Positions 35,819-48,339 of a stretch of 64,000 nucleotides of DNA are shown here, piece after piece. The notes under the pieces are model-generated. The model worked only from the letters and a program-made list of their open reading frames with translations, had not been told where the DNA came from and did no database searches. The stretch is taken from positions 24,158,772 through 24,222,771 of the forward strand of contig CM035444.1 in NCBI GenBank assembly GCA_020310875.1, in the 5' to 3' direction. How positions within the stretch are numbered: the first letter of the stretch is position 1; every line of letters begins with the position of its first letter. The stretch comes from Ceratopteris richardii. Its lineage: Eukaryota > Streptophyta > Polypodiopsida > Polypodiales > Pteridaceae. Made by a program: the position numbers and the translations under genes.

Positions 35819-37006
35819 TGTTGATTTGTGACAAAAGCTTGTTCACTAACAAGACTGCGGAAAATTGCCACGCCTCTACTAGAACTAAGCTAGAGTGATA
35901 TTAGAACACCTCTATAATCATCAGTAGCTTAGCAACCTTCTGAAATTGAAAACTTTATAACTGTATTCGGAAAATTCACTTTACAGAAAGCTTCACGTTT
36001 CCTTCAAGCTTTAATTATGAACTGATTTACTTCAAACTTTACACTACTGTGTTTGCTTACAGTTAGATAATCTTTTCGTTACTTAACTGTGCAAAAAACT
36101 GTATTTTGAACTCACCAGAATTTCACCTGAACTTCACCAGACTGTCACCGGAATATCACCGTAATCTTATCGGAATCTTACCAAAATCAACTGCAATTTT
36201 GTTTGTAATTACTTCAAATCATTGTAGATGAAGTAAGGAAGTAATACTTGATCTTCCTTCAGTAAATGAACTCTTTATGAAGTTTAAGAAAAAACTTCAC
36301 CAGTTCAGGATGCCTTTTTACGGTCAGACTTTGTACTGTGTACATGTCCCGTTTCACAAAACTCTTTTGATTACTTTGTAGTTCAGACTCCTAGCTTCAA
36401 GGTGAGCTATCTCTCATAAAAATCTTTACACTGTGTTACGAGATCTAACTCTCAGAAGTACTGGAAAAATGTTTACTGAGAAAAACTGTAACTGTTAACT
36501 AACTTTCACAGTAACATGAAATTACTCAGATTTCTTCACATACGAAGAATGCGCTCAATCTTCCACATGAACATGTGTTTTCTATTAGAGAAGATGTGTA
36601 CAAAATAGCTTGGCCTCACTTTGCTCATAGCTATGGAAAACTCTCCTACTCTGAGTAGTTATTCCTTACCATCTCTCTCATATGAATACCCGACAGTTCA
36701 GGTTTTACTATTCATCTTTACATACACAATCTTTGGCGTCTTCTATATCACTATCCTCAGTATCTATATGCGCTCTTCTATCTCTTCTCTTCTCACCTAT
36801 CTATTCCGGTTCTATGCTCTCTCTTATATACATTTTGATCCGAGATTCAAACTCGTAATTCTGGAAGTTTCTACACCTTATATTACAGGTGTGAATTTGT
36901 CCCTTCACTAAGGCTTGATTTTCTGAATGTTTTGTTTCTACTTCTCTTTGTCTTTCTTCGTCTTTATGTCTGTCTGTATGTCAAACTTGTGAATGATTCT
37001 TCAACA
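35819..37006 (-). repeat. 5' LTR of the full-length copia
   Basis: 1,188 bp, matching the 3' LTR with scattered substitutions and single-base length changes. The primer-binding site lies one base inside. The antisense 96-codon frame is at 36621-36911. Confidence 0.95.
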
Positions 37007-37011
37007 AATAT

Positions 37012-38760
37012 CACCTTTAAAAATATGTTTGAAAACCTTTTATTGTAATTTACTCCACATTTTTGCATACCAAGGACTCCTCGAGCTTGAGTAGTGATTC
37101 TCTAACCCTCTCTAAGATGTTTTTGCTCTCAAATAGGACCTAAAATGAGGTTCGAAGGCCTATTTTTAACTACGGAAGACATTAGAGTGTGAAGAGGACC
37201 ACTTTTTAAAACCTACCTATAAAAGTGAGAAATCCACATTTGTAGCTCGTCTTGTTCATTCTTTCTTCTAATCAAAATATGAGTTTCATGGGAGCTCTTG
37301 TTTCTTGTCCATGAGTGAGGTTTTCTTGCATATGTGTATGTATAGGTGTGTGTGTGGGACTCCTAGTGTGGTGTATCCCTTCACATTTTTTACTCATCTA
37401 TGTTACCATTAGTGTCCATGTGAAAGGCCAAATGGCCACCAAACACTTTTGCATATGTTTTGTAATAAAACATATAGTGGCCTGGTCAACTGCTGACTAT
37501 AAGTTCGATTGCATTTTGCAAAATATAGGAAATCTGAGTTCATGGTCACTGTGTGCTATGTAGCTTTTTGTTTTCTACATGCAAAGTAGCATGCTCTTCA
37601 CCGAAGCTTGGTTTTCTACTATGAGGACATCATTTCACAGCTCTCGTAAAGGAGAATATGCCCAGGATTTCTCCAAGGCTTATGACTAAGGTGGCGAGCA
37701 AGGCATAGACTTTGGCATACCTTGTCATTAGAGTCATGAAAGTCACCATTGGCACCATTTTTTGTGTGCAAGGAAGGACTTCGATGATCAAGGAAGGAAA
37801 AGCACTAGCACTTCTCAGGAGATCACCCATTCCAGTAGTTTTCCCCCCAACAATCGCTTAACACTAGGTTTTCCTAACACTAAACCATATTTTCTTGGTG
37901 ATTGTAGGAGTGAAGATACTTAAGGTTAACACTATTTTGGAGCTTGCAAAGTTTCTTCTTAGGCTCTCTGCATTGATTTTCTTAGAGTTTATTTGGGTAC
38001 AAAATTTGGGAAAATTAGAAGTTGATTTTGCAGTTTTGGGATAGTTTCGACTACACAAGTGGAAAGATTGGCTCAAAGATGAAACTTGGAGCAAGTTTGT
38101 GTCTCCTTGGTAATGTATATTTGGTTTTATCATTGACTTTTCAGCTTTTGATTCTTCTTACGAGTTGCTTTGAAGGTTTGAATTGTGATTTGAGTAGCCA
38201 CCGCAAGTTTATGTAGGTTTTTTGGGTCTAAAAAAATAGAGTTGATAGACACTTGTAGGTGTTTTTGACTAGTGCTTGGGTTGTAATTCAATCTTTCAAG
38301 GCCATTTTATTGCATACACTAAGCACATACACACCATGTATGCTTCTATGGATACCACTTATGTACATCCATCTAGTCATTGATATAGCGGTTATGTTTT
38401 TGCATAAAGCCTTTAACGTTGATAAAGCCTCACCATAGGAGATATATACTAGTTGTTCATAGGTGCTGGATGAGCCTAGTTGGCTTATTTCGGTTAAGTG
38501 GTTATATGGAGTGGGGTCAGTGATCCACTATGCATGTTTACATGCCAATACTCACAATTTTATGAATTTTTTGATATTCCTCATCATATTCTCATTTTGT
38601 AGAGGAGATTCTGGCAATTGGTCATTGCTATTCATGATCCATTTTTTCGGAGACTCTGTCAAATTTTTCCCATAATCTGACACTTGGTCATCCTTTTTGA
38701 GCCTTAGTGGTGTTTGGACTATTCTAGCTCCATTAACATTCTAGTCAATTCTCTATCATC
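37012..38760. other. no recognised gene
   Basis: No LTR, RNA gene or domain was identified. A 66-residue hydrophobic minus-strand frame (37830-37630) lacks any family signature. Sequence next to the following copia gag may hold its leader, but I could not place a PBS with confidence. Confidence 0.4.
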
Positions 38761-39600
38761 ATGGCATCAGATATCTCAAGCACATCTGGTGGATCAAGGT
38801 CTAGTGCTAGTGTTCCCAAAAGGAGCTATAACTTGCAAGGCAAAGGCCATTTTGAGATTAAAAAAATTGATGGCACAAACTTTGATCTACGAAAGAGTCA
38901 GATTAAAGATGTGTTGACTCAAAGGAGGTAGTGGAAGCTAGTAAATGGAATCTCAAAGAAGCTTGTTGATATGGATGATGATGATTGGGATAAGCTGGAT
39001 GAAATGGCTAGGTCTACCATTTGATTGCACTTGGCAGATAATGTTTACTTTATAGTATTGGATTGTGAAAGTGCAGATGAGCTTTGGAAGAAGTTATGAA
39101 ATACATATGAAAAAGAAACAACATCAAATAAAGTGTATCTAATGAGAAAGTTATATGACCTTTGCATGAATGACACAAGTAGTGTTGTTGCTCATCTAAA
39201 TGAGCTTGATGCTATATTCTCTCGATTACAAGCTCAAAAAATGGAGATGGATTATGAAATGAAATCATTCTTGTTGATATGCACCTTGCCATCATCATGG
39301 GATAGATTTTGCAGAATTATTAGCAATAGTGCTCCTGGAGCTAAACTAGTCTATGAGAACATATGTGGAGCATTCTTGAGTGAGGAGATCAATAGAAAGT
39401 CTATGGTTGGCACCCAAAGATGATTCTTACCAAGGAAAGAATCAACAACATGGCAAGAAGAAGAATAAGGAAAAGAACGGTCAATAGAATAAGAGTAGAA
39501 GTAAATCAAGGAAGATGGATATTGAATACCATTATTATCATAAGAGAGGACATGTGAAGAAAGATTTCTATGCATTAAAGAATGCTAAAGGTAAAGGATG
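38761..39600 (+). pseudogene. copia gag
   Basis: The frame begins MASDISSTSGGSRSS, followed by FEIKKIDGTNFDLRK and VYLMRKLYDLCMNDTSSVVA. LNELDAIFSRLQAQKMEM and LLICTLPSSWDRFCRII complete the UBN2 gag domain. Stops occur after TQRR, after STI (an Arg position, CGA to TGA) and after KKL (a Trp position, TGG to TGA). The knuckle reads YHYYHKRGHVKKDFY, with all three cysteines lost. Confidence 0.85.
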
Positions 39601-39879
39601 GGCATAATAACCAGTTACCTGCACCATCTACTTTGACTATGAAGATAGAAGAAATTGGTGCTATTATGACGATACCGATGTGCTAACACTTGAAAGTACT
39701 ATACCTAGTGAGGCTCTTATGGCTACTTCTCTTTCCCATGCATGACTACTAGATTCTCCTACTTCTTTCCATGCGACACCACATAGAGAATGGCTCTCTA
39801 CTTATGCAACAAAGTCTCTTGTTACCATGAGACTCAATGATTCTTACTAATGCCATGTGCTTTAGTTATCATGTAGTTT

Positions 39880-41363
39880 GATGTCAATTGGTCAACTTTA
39901 TGACCTTGGCTACAAAGTGGTTTTCTATGCTCAATACTTTTGCACATCAAAGGGCGATATGGTTATTGCAAAAGGAAGTAAAACTGGCTCACTTTATCTT
40001 TTATTTGTGTCACAAAAAGAACACTTGTTATCTGTTACTAAACAGACTATGGCTTGTATTTGGCATGGCTATTTGGGCCACATATCACATAGTGGAATGG
40101 AAAATGTTTCTCGTTTTGGCTACTTACTTGTGTTATATTTCTTTGATTTTTCATTTTTTGAGCATTATCAATATGGAAATCAAACTAGGAATGTTGACAA
40201 GATGCACATTGACTCTTCAACATTTAGATCTCATTCATAAAGATGTGTATGGTCTTATGCCTAGAAGGTCATTAGGCGTCTCTCTTTACTTTATCACTTT
40301 CATAGCTGATGCTACCAGAAAAGTTTGTGTATATCCTATCAAATCAAAGGATGATGTGTTCCCTACTTTTAGAAAATGGTTTGCTTCAATTGAGATAAAA
40401 AAAGAAACTAATATCAAGGCTTTACATTTAGATAATGGAGGTGAGTATACCTCACATTAATTCATGCTTTTCTATCAGTCTAGAGGAATTCCTAGAGAGT
40501 TTACAGGTCCTTATACCCCAATACAAAATGGTGTAGTTTAGAGAATAGAACTAATCAAGATAAAGTAGTTTCTATGTGCATCTTTGAGTTTCTGTGTGTG
40601 AAGCATATGTTCATATAGCCAAGAATCTTAGACAAAAGCTAGACATAAGTCAAAGAAATGCATTTTTTTAAGGCAAATTTGGATATCGCTTAAGGGATCA
40701 TGAAACATGATCAGGTGATCAGTAGTGATGTCATTTTCAATGATTCTAAGATGCATAAACAACACATTAAGGAGTTTGAAGTGAGAAGAGTGGTGTTTGA
40801 GGATATTAGTCCTCCAATTAGCATGCATAAGAATGCTACACATAGGGATGTTCATGAGAATATCTAGTAAGATCAGTCTTCAACAACCATTGAGACATTC
40901 TACACATGTCTTGCATCCACTTGATAGATATGTTCCAGGTTTGGATTTTATTATGTTAACAAATGCTAGTGAGCCTTCTTGCTACAAAGAGGCTATGCAA
41001 ACAAATGATCATCTCAAGTGGAAGCATGCCATGAAGAGTGAATTGGATTCTATTCACAAGAATGATACTTGGTATTTGGTACCTTTGCCAAAGGGTAGAA
41101 AATTTTTACCATGTAAATGGGGATATAAGTTGAAATTCACATTGGATAATGCTTATCCAAAGTATAAAGCACGGCTGGTTGCAAAGGGTTTCAAGCAACA
41201 ACCAGGTGATGATTTAAAGGAAATATTCTCTCCAAAGTACACTATGCATGTTGCTTGGTTCGTTGCAATGGAGGAATTAGAGCTAGTCCAAATGGATGTG
41301 GAAACTTATTTCTTGCATGGAAATATAGCAAATGAGATCTATATGGAACATCTAGAGGGTTAG
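39880..41363 (+). pseudogene. copia pre-integrase, integrase and RT start
   Basis: Readable blocks are IWHGYLGHISHSGM (pre-integrase), HLDLIHKDVYGLMPRRS and YFITFIADATRKVCVYPI (integrase core). They continue with IKALHLDNGGEYTSH (second Asp) and PREFTGPYTPIQNG. RT begins at WKHAMKSELDSIHKNDTW and continues through YKARLVAKGFKQQPGDD to LVQMDVETYFLHGNIANEIY before the element ends. Frames shift repeatedly. Confidence 0.8.
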
Positions 41364-41400
41364 GTAGTTCATGCCAAAAAAATTCTAGTTTGCAAGGTAA

Positions 41401-42847
41401 AGAATAGCTTATCTATACTTAATTAGTCCCTTGGAAAATGACACAAAAAAATTGATGATCTTATGAAGTCTCAAGGCTATTGTTGAAGCAATGAGGATCA
41501 TTATTCAATTATGTCATAGTGGTTGCCTCAAGGACCATACTTGACCTTCCCTATTGGTCAAAAAGTTCCTACTATGTCTAAAGTCAATCAACCTCCTCTA
41601 GTAATGACACAAAATAAAACATCACAAAATTAAGTTCAGAGGCCAAACCTTGATCACAAGCTTTGTCCTTATCAAGTCACCAAGTGTATCCAAGAGTTCT
41701 ATGAAGGACAAGGTGAACCCTATGCACACGAGTCCAAATTCATGCAAATGTTGTGTGCAAAGAAAGTGTATGACTTATTCACTCAATATGAAGCATTTGA
41801 AATTACCTTAATGGAACTACATTATCTTCATTCCAGCCACTAAGCATATAAAATTTTCAAAACATAGATGTACTCTTGACAACCTTCATTGCCAAACTTT
41901 CCAAGACAAGGATCAAACATGGCGCCTAAGAAATGGTTAGGAGCTTCAAGCAAGAAACACATAAGGATTTAAGATTGGTTTCTTGATCCTACAACAAGTA
42001 CATCACACAATGCATGTCAAAAGACCTCCATTCATCACTCAAATTAATTGCTCACTTTCTTGATGGTTTATGAGGTGCAAAATTCCCATTCTAGCATAAC
42101 GGCTATGCAAAGAAGCTCAACTTGAGCTTGCGGATGCAAGAATCTAGGTTATATATGCTTGTAATCGAAGAGCACCTTCTCCTACAAACCAACCAGCTAC
42201 AATACTATGAAATAGAAAAAAAGATGATGAACCACTCCACTCCTCATTGCTTTTGCAATCGACAACCAATAAGGCAGTACCCCACCACTTAGGGCCCATA
42301 ACAATAGAGACCACCCATGGAAACTTATCAAGGCCATAGGCTTTATCCACCATACCAATATACTCAAAGATATAATAATCTAGCTAGACCAACAATGCAA
42401 TATCTATATTGGCCAATGATGCAGTACCATGTGTACCCACCAAAACCCATGTTGGGTTAACAACACTTGCTCTCCCACATGTGGTTCTTGCCAAATACAA
42501 ACAGGCATTAAGATATCAACCCAATTGATCACATAGGTTATCAAGATTATTCTAGTGGGTATGACGTCTATTACTAGAATTAAAACTATAGCAATATTAA
42601 GTATATGCATGTCTATTACACCAATGTTCCACATCAAACCGTGAGAAGACCTCAATTTTGAACTACTCAACCAAGAGGCCTTTAATATAGGTTTCATAGG
42701 GATAACTTCATCCGTTAATGCCCTTTTGTGCAAAAAGTAACTCAAACATCACCAATTCAACATAAGAAGTCCTATTGGAATGATTGCGGAGAGACATGCC
42801 TATATAAAGACTACCCTCAAAATCTAGGTACAGCGACCAAGCTAAAA
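41401..42847. other. no recognised gene between copia and gypsy elements
   Basis: A broken plus-strand reading at about 41520-41930 (including IQEFYEGQGEPYAHESKF and MAPKKWLGASSKKH) has no assigned family. The remainder has no convincing frame. The gypsy LTR homology begins abruptly at about 42848, so a breakpoint lies there. Confidence 0.35.
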
Positions 42848-43466
42848 TTTGGAAGATAATGATGATGCAGGAAAAGTGGACTAAGAAGGAAGTTTCTAGA
42901 GTACCAAAATGGTCAGTGAGCCTACCAAAGAAGAAACTAATTTTTTCCCTTTTGCTACCCTTCACTTTTAGAAAAACTATATAAGGAGACCTCTCCATCA
43001 AAGAAGGACAAGCTCGGAGAGATACTAGAGGAAGGAATGCACAGTTGAAGCATTGCCTTCACTTTGTGTGTGTAGAGCTCTTAGCTTACCACTAGCACTT
43101 CACTCAGTAGAATTAGAATTAGCTAGCTTCGCAGTGTTAGTAGTAACAGTGGGTAAGCAATGATTAGCCATTCTTCTCTTGAGTAGCTAGTTGGAAGACT
43201 ATGGTTTTGAGAATGCATGTTTATAGAGTCAAAGACCAGCAATTAAAGTGAAAGTGTATTCTTATGTCTCATGTTGATTGCCCAAAGCTTGTATGATCAT
43301 CTTTTTGAGTTGTTTCTACTCATAATTTCAACATCTTTCTCTCGTTCCATTCTGTATCTTGTATGTGCAATTTTTTTAATTGAGTCTTCAAATTGCAACC
43401 CATAGTGCATATTGCACTTAAGAGGACACACCACATTGAGCAAATAGATCAAGAAATTGATCTACA
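42848..43466 (+). repeat. 5' LTR of the gypsy element, left-truncated
   Basis: The segment from TTTGGAAGATAATG to TTGATCTACA matches the end of the 3' LTR with scattered differences. TATATAAGGAG near 42980 is a plausible TATA element. About 600 bp present in the 3' LTR are missing at the left. Confidence 0.8.
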
Positions 43467-43746
43467 GATGCTCATTTTGGCATGCTCGATGGGACCTTGG
43501 TTGCTATTTGAACTTTTAGAAGTTCAACCCTTAGAAGAACAAAGTTGATGAAGAGCATTGGAGTGATAGTCTACGACTCATACTCGCTCCAACAATAAGG
43601 AAGGATCTCTTAGTCCCATAAGGATTTGTCAACAAAAAAGGTTACTCTACATCCCTCCTAGAGCTCCACCACGTCCTTTTCCATTCCCGGACGCATCATC
43701 ATCACAAAGCGTATCGGATCAAGACTCAACACCTCCTTCAACAGAC

Positions 43747-44560
43747 ATGGAAGACAACCAAGGACCACAACCCGCGGTGATGGGGGATGATTTGACTAAC
43801 TTTCTCTCTCAGATCAACATCAAATTTCCTTCCTTCAAGGTAGCTCCCCATGAGGATACAGACGATCATGTCAGAAGGTTTCTCTTCGTATGTGAGAGTA
43901 GGGGTTTACATCATCGAGAAGATGCCTTCCTTGTCTTGTTTTTGGCCACCCTTGAAGGGCTCGCGGATCAATGGTACAATCAACATGATGAAGCACACTT
44001 CACCACCTAGGATGCTCTTTAAAATTGCCATCATAAATACGTTCACCCTAGGTAACTCCACAAAACGCACTCTTGATCAATTGGAAAATCTTAAACTACA
44101 AAAGGGAGAGAAATTCTCTGAATTGATGGCTAGAGTGAAGTCGTTAGTCTCTCATTTTCCTCACAATCTTGGGGATTTTCTAGTAAAGAAATGGGCAGAG
44201 AACACTCTACCAAAAATTTCTCAGCAAAAGCTTAGAGAGTTACTACAAGTTGATGCATCCTTGGAAGAATTTGAAGCCACATCCTCAAGGATTGAAGCAA
44301 CAAGACTTTAGTTCAAAGAACATGAAGTACAAATGAATTCACATATGATCCTCTCACACAACTAAGAAGAGAGTTAGAAGCCTTGAAGTTACAAAAAACC
44401 TTGCAAGAGGAAAAGGCTACTTGGGAAGGAAGGGATGAAGCCCCAACTCTGTTGCGACAAGAATTGGAGGAGCTTAGAACACAAAAAGAGGTAAAAGCAT
44501 CTATTTGGTGCATAATATGTAAGAAATCAAGACATTATTCTGAAGATTCCTAGAGTGGTT
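43747..44560 (+). pseudogene. gypsy gag with decayed zinc knuckle
   Basis: Starts MEDNQGPQPAVMGDD and continues into the retrotransposon gag domain: FPSFKVAPHEDTDDHVRRFL, EDAFLVLFLATLEGLADQWY. A frame shift follows near 44010, then LKLQKGEKFSELMARVKSLV and LREL-type helices to 44311. A knuckle-like CIICKKSRHYSED near 44510-44550 has lost its last cysteine. Gag builds the particle in an active element. Confidence 0.85.
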
Positions 44561-44699
44561 AGTGTGTCAATTTTGTGGAAAACCAAGCCGTTGCTATTTT
44601 CTTAAGGATATGCAAGAGAATTGGGCATCACCAAATCAGACCCTATTACCAAATCCAAGATTTCAAGTCAAAATCATGTATACCACTACTTAGGTAAAC

Positions 44700-47540
44700 T
44701 CTTCTAATGAAAGGACACAATAACCTTGGCTGACCAAAGTCGAGTTAAACCTCTTGGTATTCTAGAAAAGGTACCTGTAGAGATGGATGGTCTGACCTTC
44801 TCTTTGGATTTTGTGGTGTTAAATTTGTGAAGGGGTCTGAACAGGCAAAAACTCTTGGGCTAAGAGGGCGAGTCATGGACTTTAGGAGGAGAAAGAAAGG
44901 AGTTTCAAAAGATTTGGCCCAACATGGGAAAGGAAAGGAGAGAAGCACAGTAGTAAACGACTTATCTATACCATCTGACATATAGTGGACAAAAGAGCTT
45001 TCATCTTTATGGATGCAAGAAAAGGAATCAAAGATCAACATAGAGGAATCTCTGGCCTATCCACAACACATTTTTGAAGACCAAAACAAAGAGTTAAGCA
45101 TGATACCTCAACCTGTAAGGCAAGTCAACCTTGGTAATGAGGAACATTCACAACCAATTTCGCTAGCAACATGGCTTTGGGATCATTCGTCATTGCTACA
45201 TCAGGTAACTACTTTCATGCAAAATTTCAAGGATGTGTTTGCATGGAGTTACCATGACTTAGAAGGAATTCTTATTCATCTTGGAGAGCATTCTATTCCA
45301 TTGATTCATGATGCTAAGCTAGTAAGAGGAAGGATTTATCGTCTTATTCCAACGTATGCATAAGCAATCAAAAAAAAAAAAGAAAAAAAGATAGAGGAAG
45401 CAAGGAACATTGTCCTAATGGAGCATTCAGAATGGTTGTCATCAATGGTAATAATCCAAAAGAAGCAATCCAACAATATTCGTGTTTGTATCAATTTTAG
45501 GGCTCTCAAAAAAGCTTATGATTCCTTATGGATTTCCAATTACCCCATTTTCAGAACAAGTTTTGGAAGATGTGGCTGGTCATGTTTTATACCGTTTCAT
45601 GGATGGATTTAGCAGATACAACCAAGTGTTCTTCCATCCAAAGGACCAAACAAAAATATGTATGTATATACAAAAATGGCTTTTGGATTATGCAATGCTC
45701 CTCCATCTTTCAATCGAGTGGTCTACTCAATCTTCTGATTATTGTTGCCAAAATTCTTGAGAATCTTTATGAACAACTTCTCCACCTTTTCAGGCACTGG
45801 ATGTTCTACTCCGGTGGAAAACTGCAGTGATCATGTTTGTCAATTGGAACAGGTTTTTCGTGCTTACAGAGAAGCCAAATTAAAACTCAACCCAAATAAA
45901 TGTCACTTTTTGGTGACTGAAGGGACACTCCTAGGTCACATAGTCTCAACAAAAGGTATGGCTCTCGATCATGATAAAATCAGAGCAATATAACATATGC
46001 CTAAGCCAACCAAATAAATTCGGAGTTTCTTAGGACATATTGACTATCACCAGAAGTTCATAAAAATATATTATGAAATAACTAAGCCCCTCTCTAAGAT
46101 CGTTAGCAAAACAGTACCCTTTCAATGGGCTGAAGTAGAAGACAATGCATTTACTCTTCTAAAAACCAAAATCATCAGTGCGCCTATTTTATTAGTACTA
46201 CATTGGAATGCTACCTTCCACATACATGTGGATGCAAGTTCTATAGTTGTAGGAGACATACTCACACAACCTAGCAAAGAACATAAACTTGATCGACCCA
46301 TAACTAACGCAGAACACAACTATAGTACTACTGAAAGAGAAGCACTTGCTATTTTTTTTGCTCTCAATAAGTTTCGTCATTATTTATTGGGAATTCACTT
46401 CATCGTCATCACCAATCATCAAGTGATCAAATATTTGCTAAACAAGCCAAACATCTATGGAAGAGTGTGGAGGTGCATACTCTTATTCCAAGAATTCAAC
46501 TTCAAACTAGTTCAACAATTTGGGAAGCACCGTATGATGGCAGATCACCTCTCAAGGATGTGTATGGGTATCTGTATGTATGAATGTATATATGTATCCA
46601 TGTATGTATGTATGTACACAAACACACACACACCTAGGGGTTGGCGAAACTCAATTAGAGCTCTTAAGTGAATGAACCTAAGATCGGGAAGAATCCTAGG
46701 AAGGTGAAGAACTCGTACTGGATATGGGCATAGAAGACAACCTTCTAGATCAATCCTTATTTCAAGTAAACACTTACCCTTCTTAGTACCAGGACATTCA
46801 TCATTTTTTAACCATGGGAGCCTGTCACCTAATCTCACACCACTAGAACGGAGAAGATTGCTGCTCAAAAGTAAGAATTTTTCAATCATTCAAAGTACTC
46901 TTTTCCGAGTTGGACATGATGGGATGTATAGAAGATGTATCCTACCACAAGAAGTACAACAAATACTAGAAGAAGCCCATGGAGGAATCGCTGCATGCCA
47001 TTATCAAGGTCACATAACAACACATCAGATCTTAGATGGAGGATTATGGTGGCCTTATCTTTTTTGAGATGCAACACAGGTACTCATCTCTCTCTTGAGG
47101 AAAATGTGCTATCTCCATCCCTTGACATGGGGCACCACCTACCTAGGTGTGGTATGGGCATACAAGATGGCTTTCAAGGTACCACAAAACACACTCCCTT
47201 CCAATTAGTATATGGTCTTGAAGTAGTAGCTCCATTAGAATTTCTAAAATGATCGAGCAGAGTGGGACATCCAAGGATTGATAGTTTGCAATTCATAAGT
47301 AGGATCAATATGAACAAATTACATCAACTCGAGGAAAAGAGGAAAATTGCAAATTCAACTCTCAAGAAAGAGCAGATGAAGCACAAAGCATGGCATGAAA
47401 GAAATCTGTGGAAGACGGAAGTCAAGAAAGGATCGTTGGTCCTACTATATCAACCAAGCTTGTACAATAGAAAAGAAAAAAAGCTATCCACCAGATGGAT
47501 GGGTCCATACAAAGTTAAAGAGATCTTCCCTTAGGGAGCA
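44700..47540 (+). pseudogene. gypsy pol: protease tail, RT, RNase H, integrase ends
   Basis: Protease remnant: ADQSRVKPLGILEKVPVEMD. RT: DVFAWSYHDLEGI, then VINFRALKKAYDS-type and FMDGFSRYNQVFFHPKDQTK blocks, interrupted by frameshifts. The RT tail reads LNPNKCHFLVTEGTLLGHIV. RNase H: FHIHVDASSIVVGDILTQPS, STTEREALAIFFALNKFRHYL and MMADHLSRM. Integrase zinc finger: HGGIAACHYQGHITTHQIL and DGGLWWPYLF. The catalytic core is missing; the text goes straight to NTLPSN/TPFQLVYGLEVVAPLEF and the C-terminal KKGSLVLLYQ and STRWMGPYKVKEIFP. A TGTA/CA microsatellite (about 46560-46635) separates RNase H from integrase. Confidence 0.85.
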
Positions 47541-48055
47541 GTATGACTCTCGACTTTGGAAGGGGAGCAAATCTCTCTGGTAAACCGTTCCCATCTCAAA
47601 CCTTACCAAGAATCATAATGAAACATTGAATCACTACTGTACATATTGTATATACTATTGTCCCTTCTTTTATGCACTATTACTTTAGTTTGGCATCAAT
47701 AAAACCATCAAACTCATCATGGTGTAAGAGTTTACTCACAAATGTATACAAAGTACACTCTTCCTATCTTAAGAGTAGTACAAGTGGTCTCACACAAAGC
47801 AAAGAGAGTATGGGAAGATCATTTTGCCTTGTCCAATCAAAGGACAAAAAGATGATTACCAATTATGAGATAAGATGGACTAAACAGTCTAGCATAGAAG
47901 TCGACTATTTCTAGAGAAATATCATTAATCAAACCATATCACTATTTTGCATAAAAGTTTATTACTTAAATAAAATCAATAAGACAAAAGAAGTCTATAG
48001 CAAGTCAAGTTTTTTAGATCAATCAATTTTTTGAGCTAAGAGCATTTAGTCATTT

Positions 48056-48310
48056 TTTTTTCAAAATGAGTCGATTTTTTTTCCAAATTGAGTCAATTTT
48101 TTTCCAAAATGAGTCAATTTTTTTCCAAAATGAGTCAATTTTTTTCCAAAATGAGTCAATTTTTTTCCAAAATGAGTCAATTTTTTTCCAAAATGAGTCA
48201 ATTTTTTTCCAAAATGAGTCAATTTTTTTCCAAAATGAGTCAATTTTTTCAAATGAGTCATTTTTTTCAAATTGAGTCAATTTTTTTTCAAGATTGAGCC
48301 AATTTTTTTT
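48056..48310. repeat. 21-bp minisatellite, about 12 units
   Basis: The unit GAGTCAATTTTTTTCCAAAAT (21 bp, split 7+7+7 as a GAGTCAA, T7 and CCAAAAT block) is repeated about twelve times, more variable at both ends. Because 21 is a multiple of three, several frames stay open across it and give seven-residue repeats, but nothing suggests they are translated. It lies in the gypsy element between integrase and the 3' LTR. Confidence 0.95.
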
Positions 48311-48339
48311 AGTCCTTTTTTCGGATCAGCCCCCACCTT

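Larger units (their letters stand above)
30198..37006 (-). mobile_element. full-length Ty1/copia retrotransposon, TSD AATAT
   Basis: LTRs of about 1.19 kb (30198-31386 and 35819-37006) bound a 4.4-kb interior. AATAT flanks both sides (30193-30197 and 37007-37011). The minus strand carries the primer site TGGTATCAGAGC (35817-35806), gag, protease, integrase, RT, RNase H and a purine tract (GAGGGGGAGC) against the 3' LTR. By eye the LTRs are in the mid-90s percent identical, so the insertion is relatively young for this window. The coding region has four nonsense codons and a frameshift, so it is not autonomous. Confidence 0.95.
38761..41400 (+). mobile_element. degenerate Ty1/copia retrotransposon, gag to mid-RT
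   Basis: Plus-strand readings in copia order: gag from the ATG at 38761, decayed zinc knuckle near 39520, pre-integrase near 40040-40110, integrase core 40200-40530, and RT start 40960-41360. There are many stops and frame shifts, and the element is cut off within RT at about 41400. No LTRs were recognised. Confidence 0.8.

Noticed and set aside
37315..38216. Small cysteine-rich or hydrophobic proteins in the stretch between copia elements
   Set aside because: Short frames with no family signature, no splice or promoter context, and composition as expected by chance in T-rich DNA.
48050..48297. Long open frames on both strands encoding seven-residue repeats
   Set aside because: They are a by-product of the 21-bp minisatellite, whose period is a multiple of three. 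There is no start context or conserved domain.
48056..48310. CRISPR-like array
   Set aside because: The units are contiguous without unique spacers, in a plant retroelement. It is a minisatellite.
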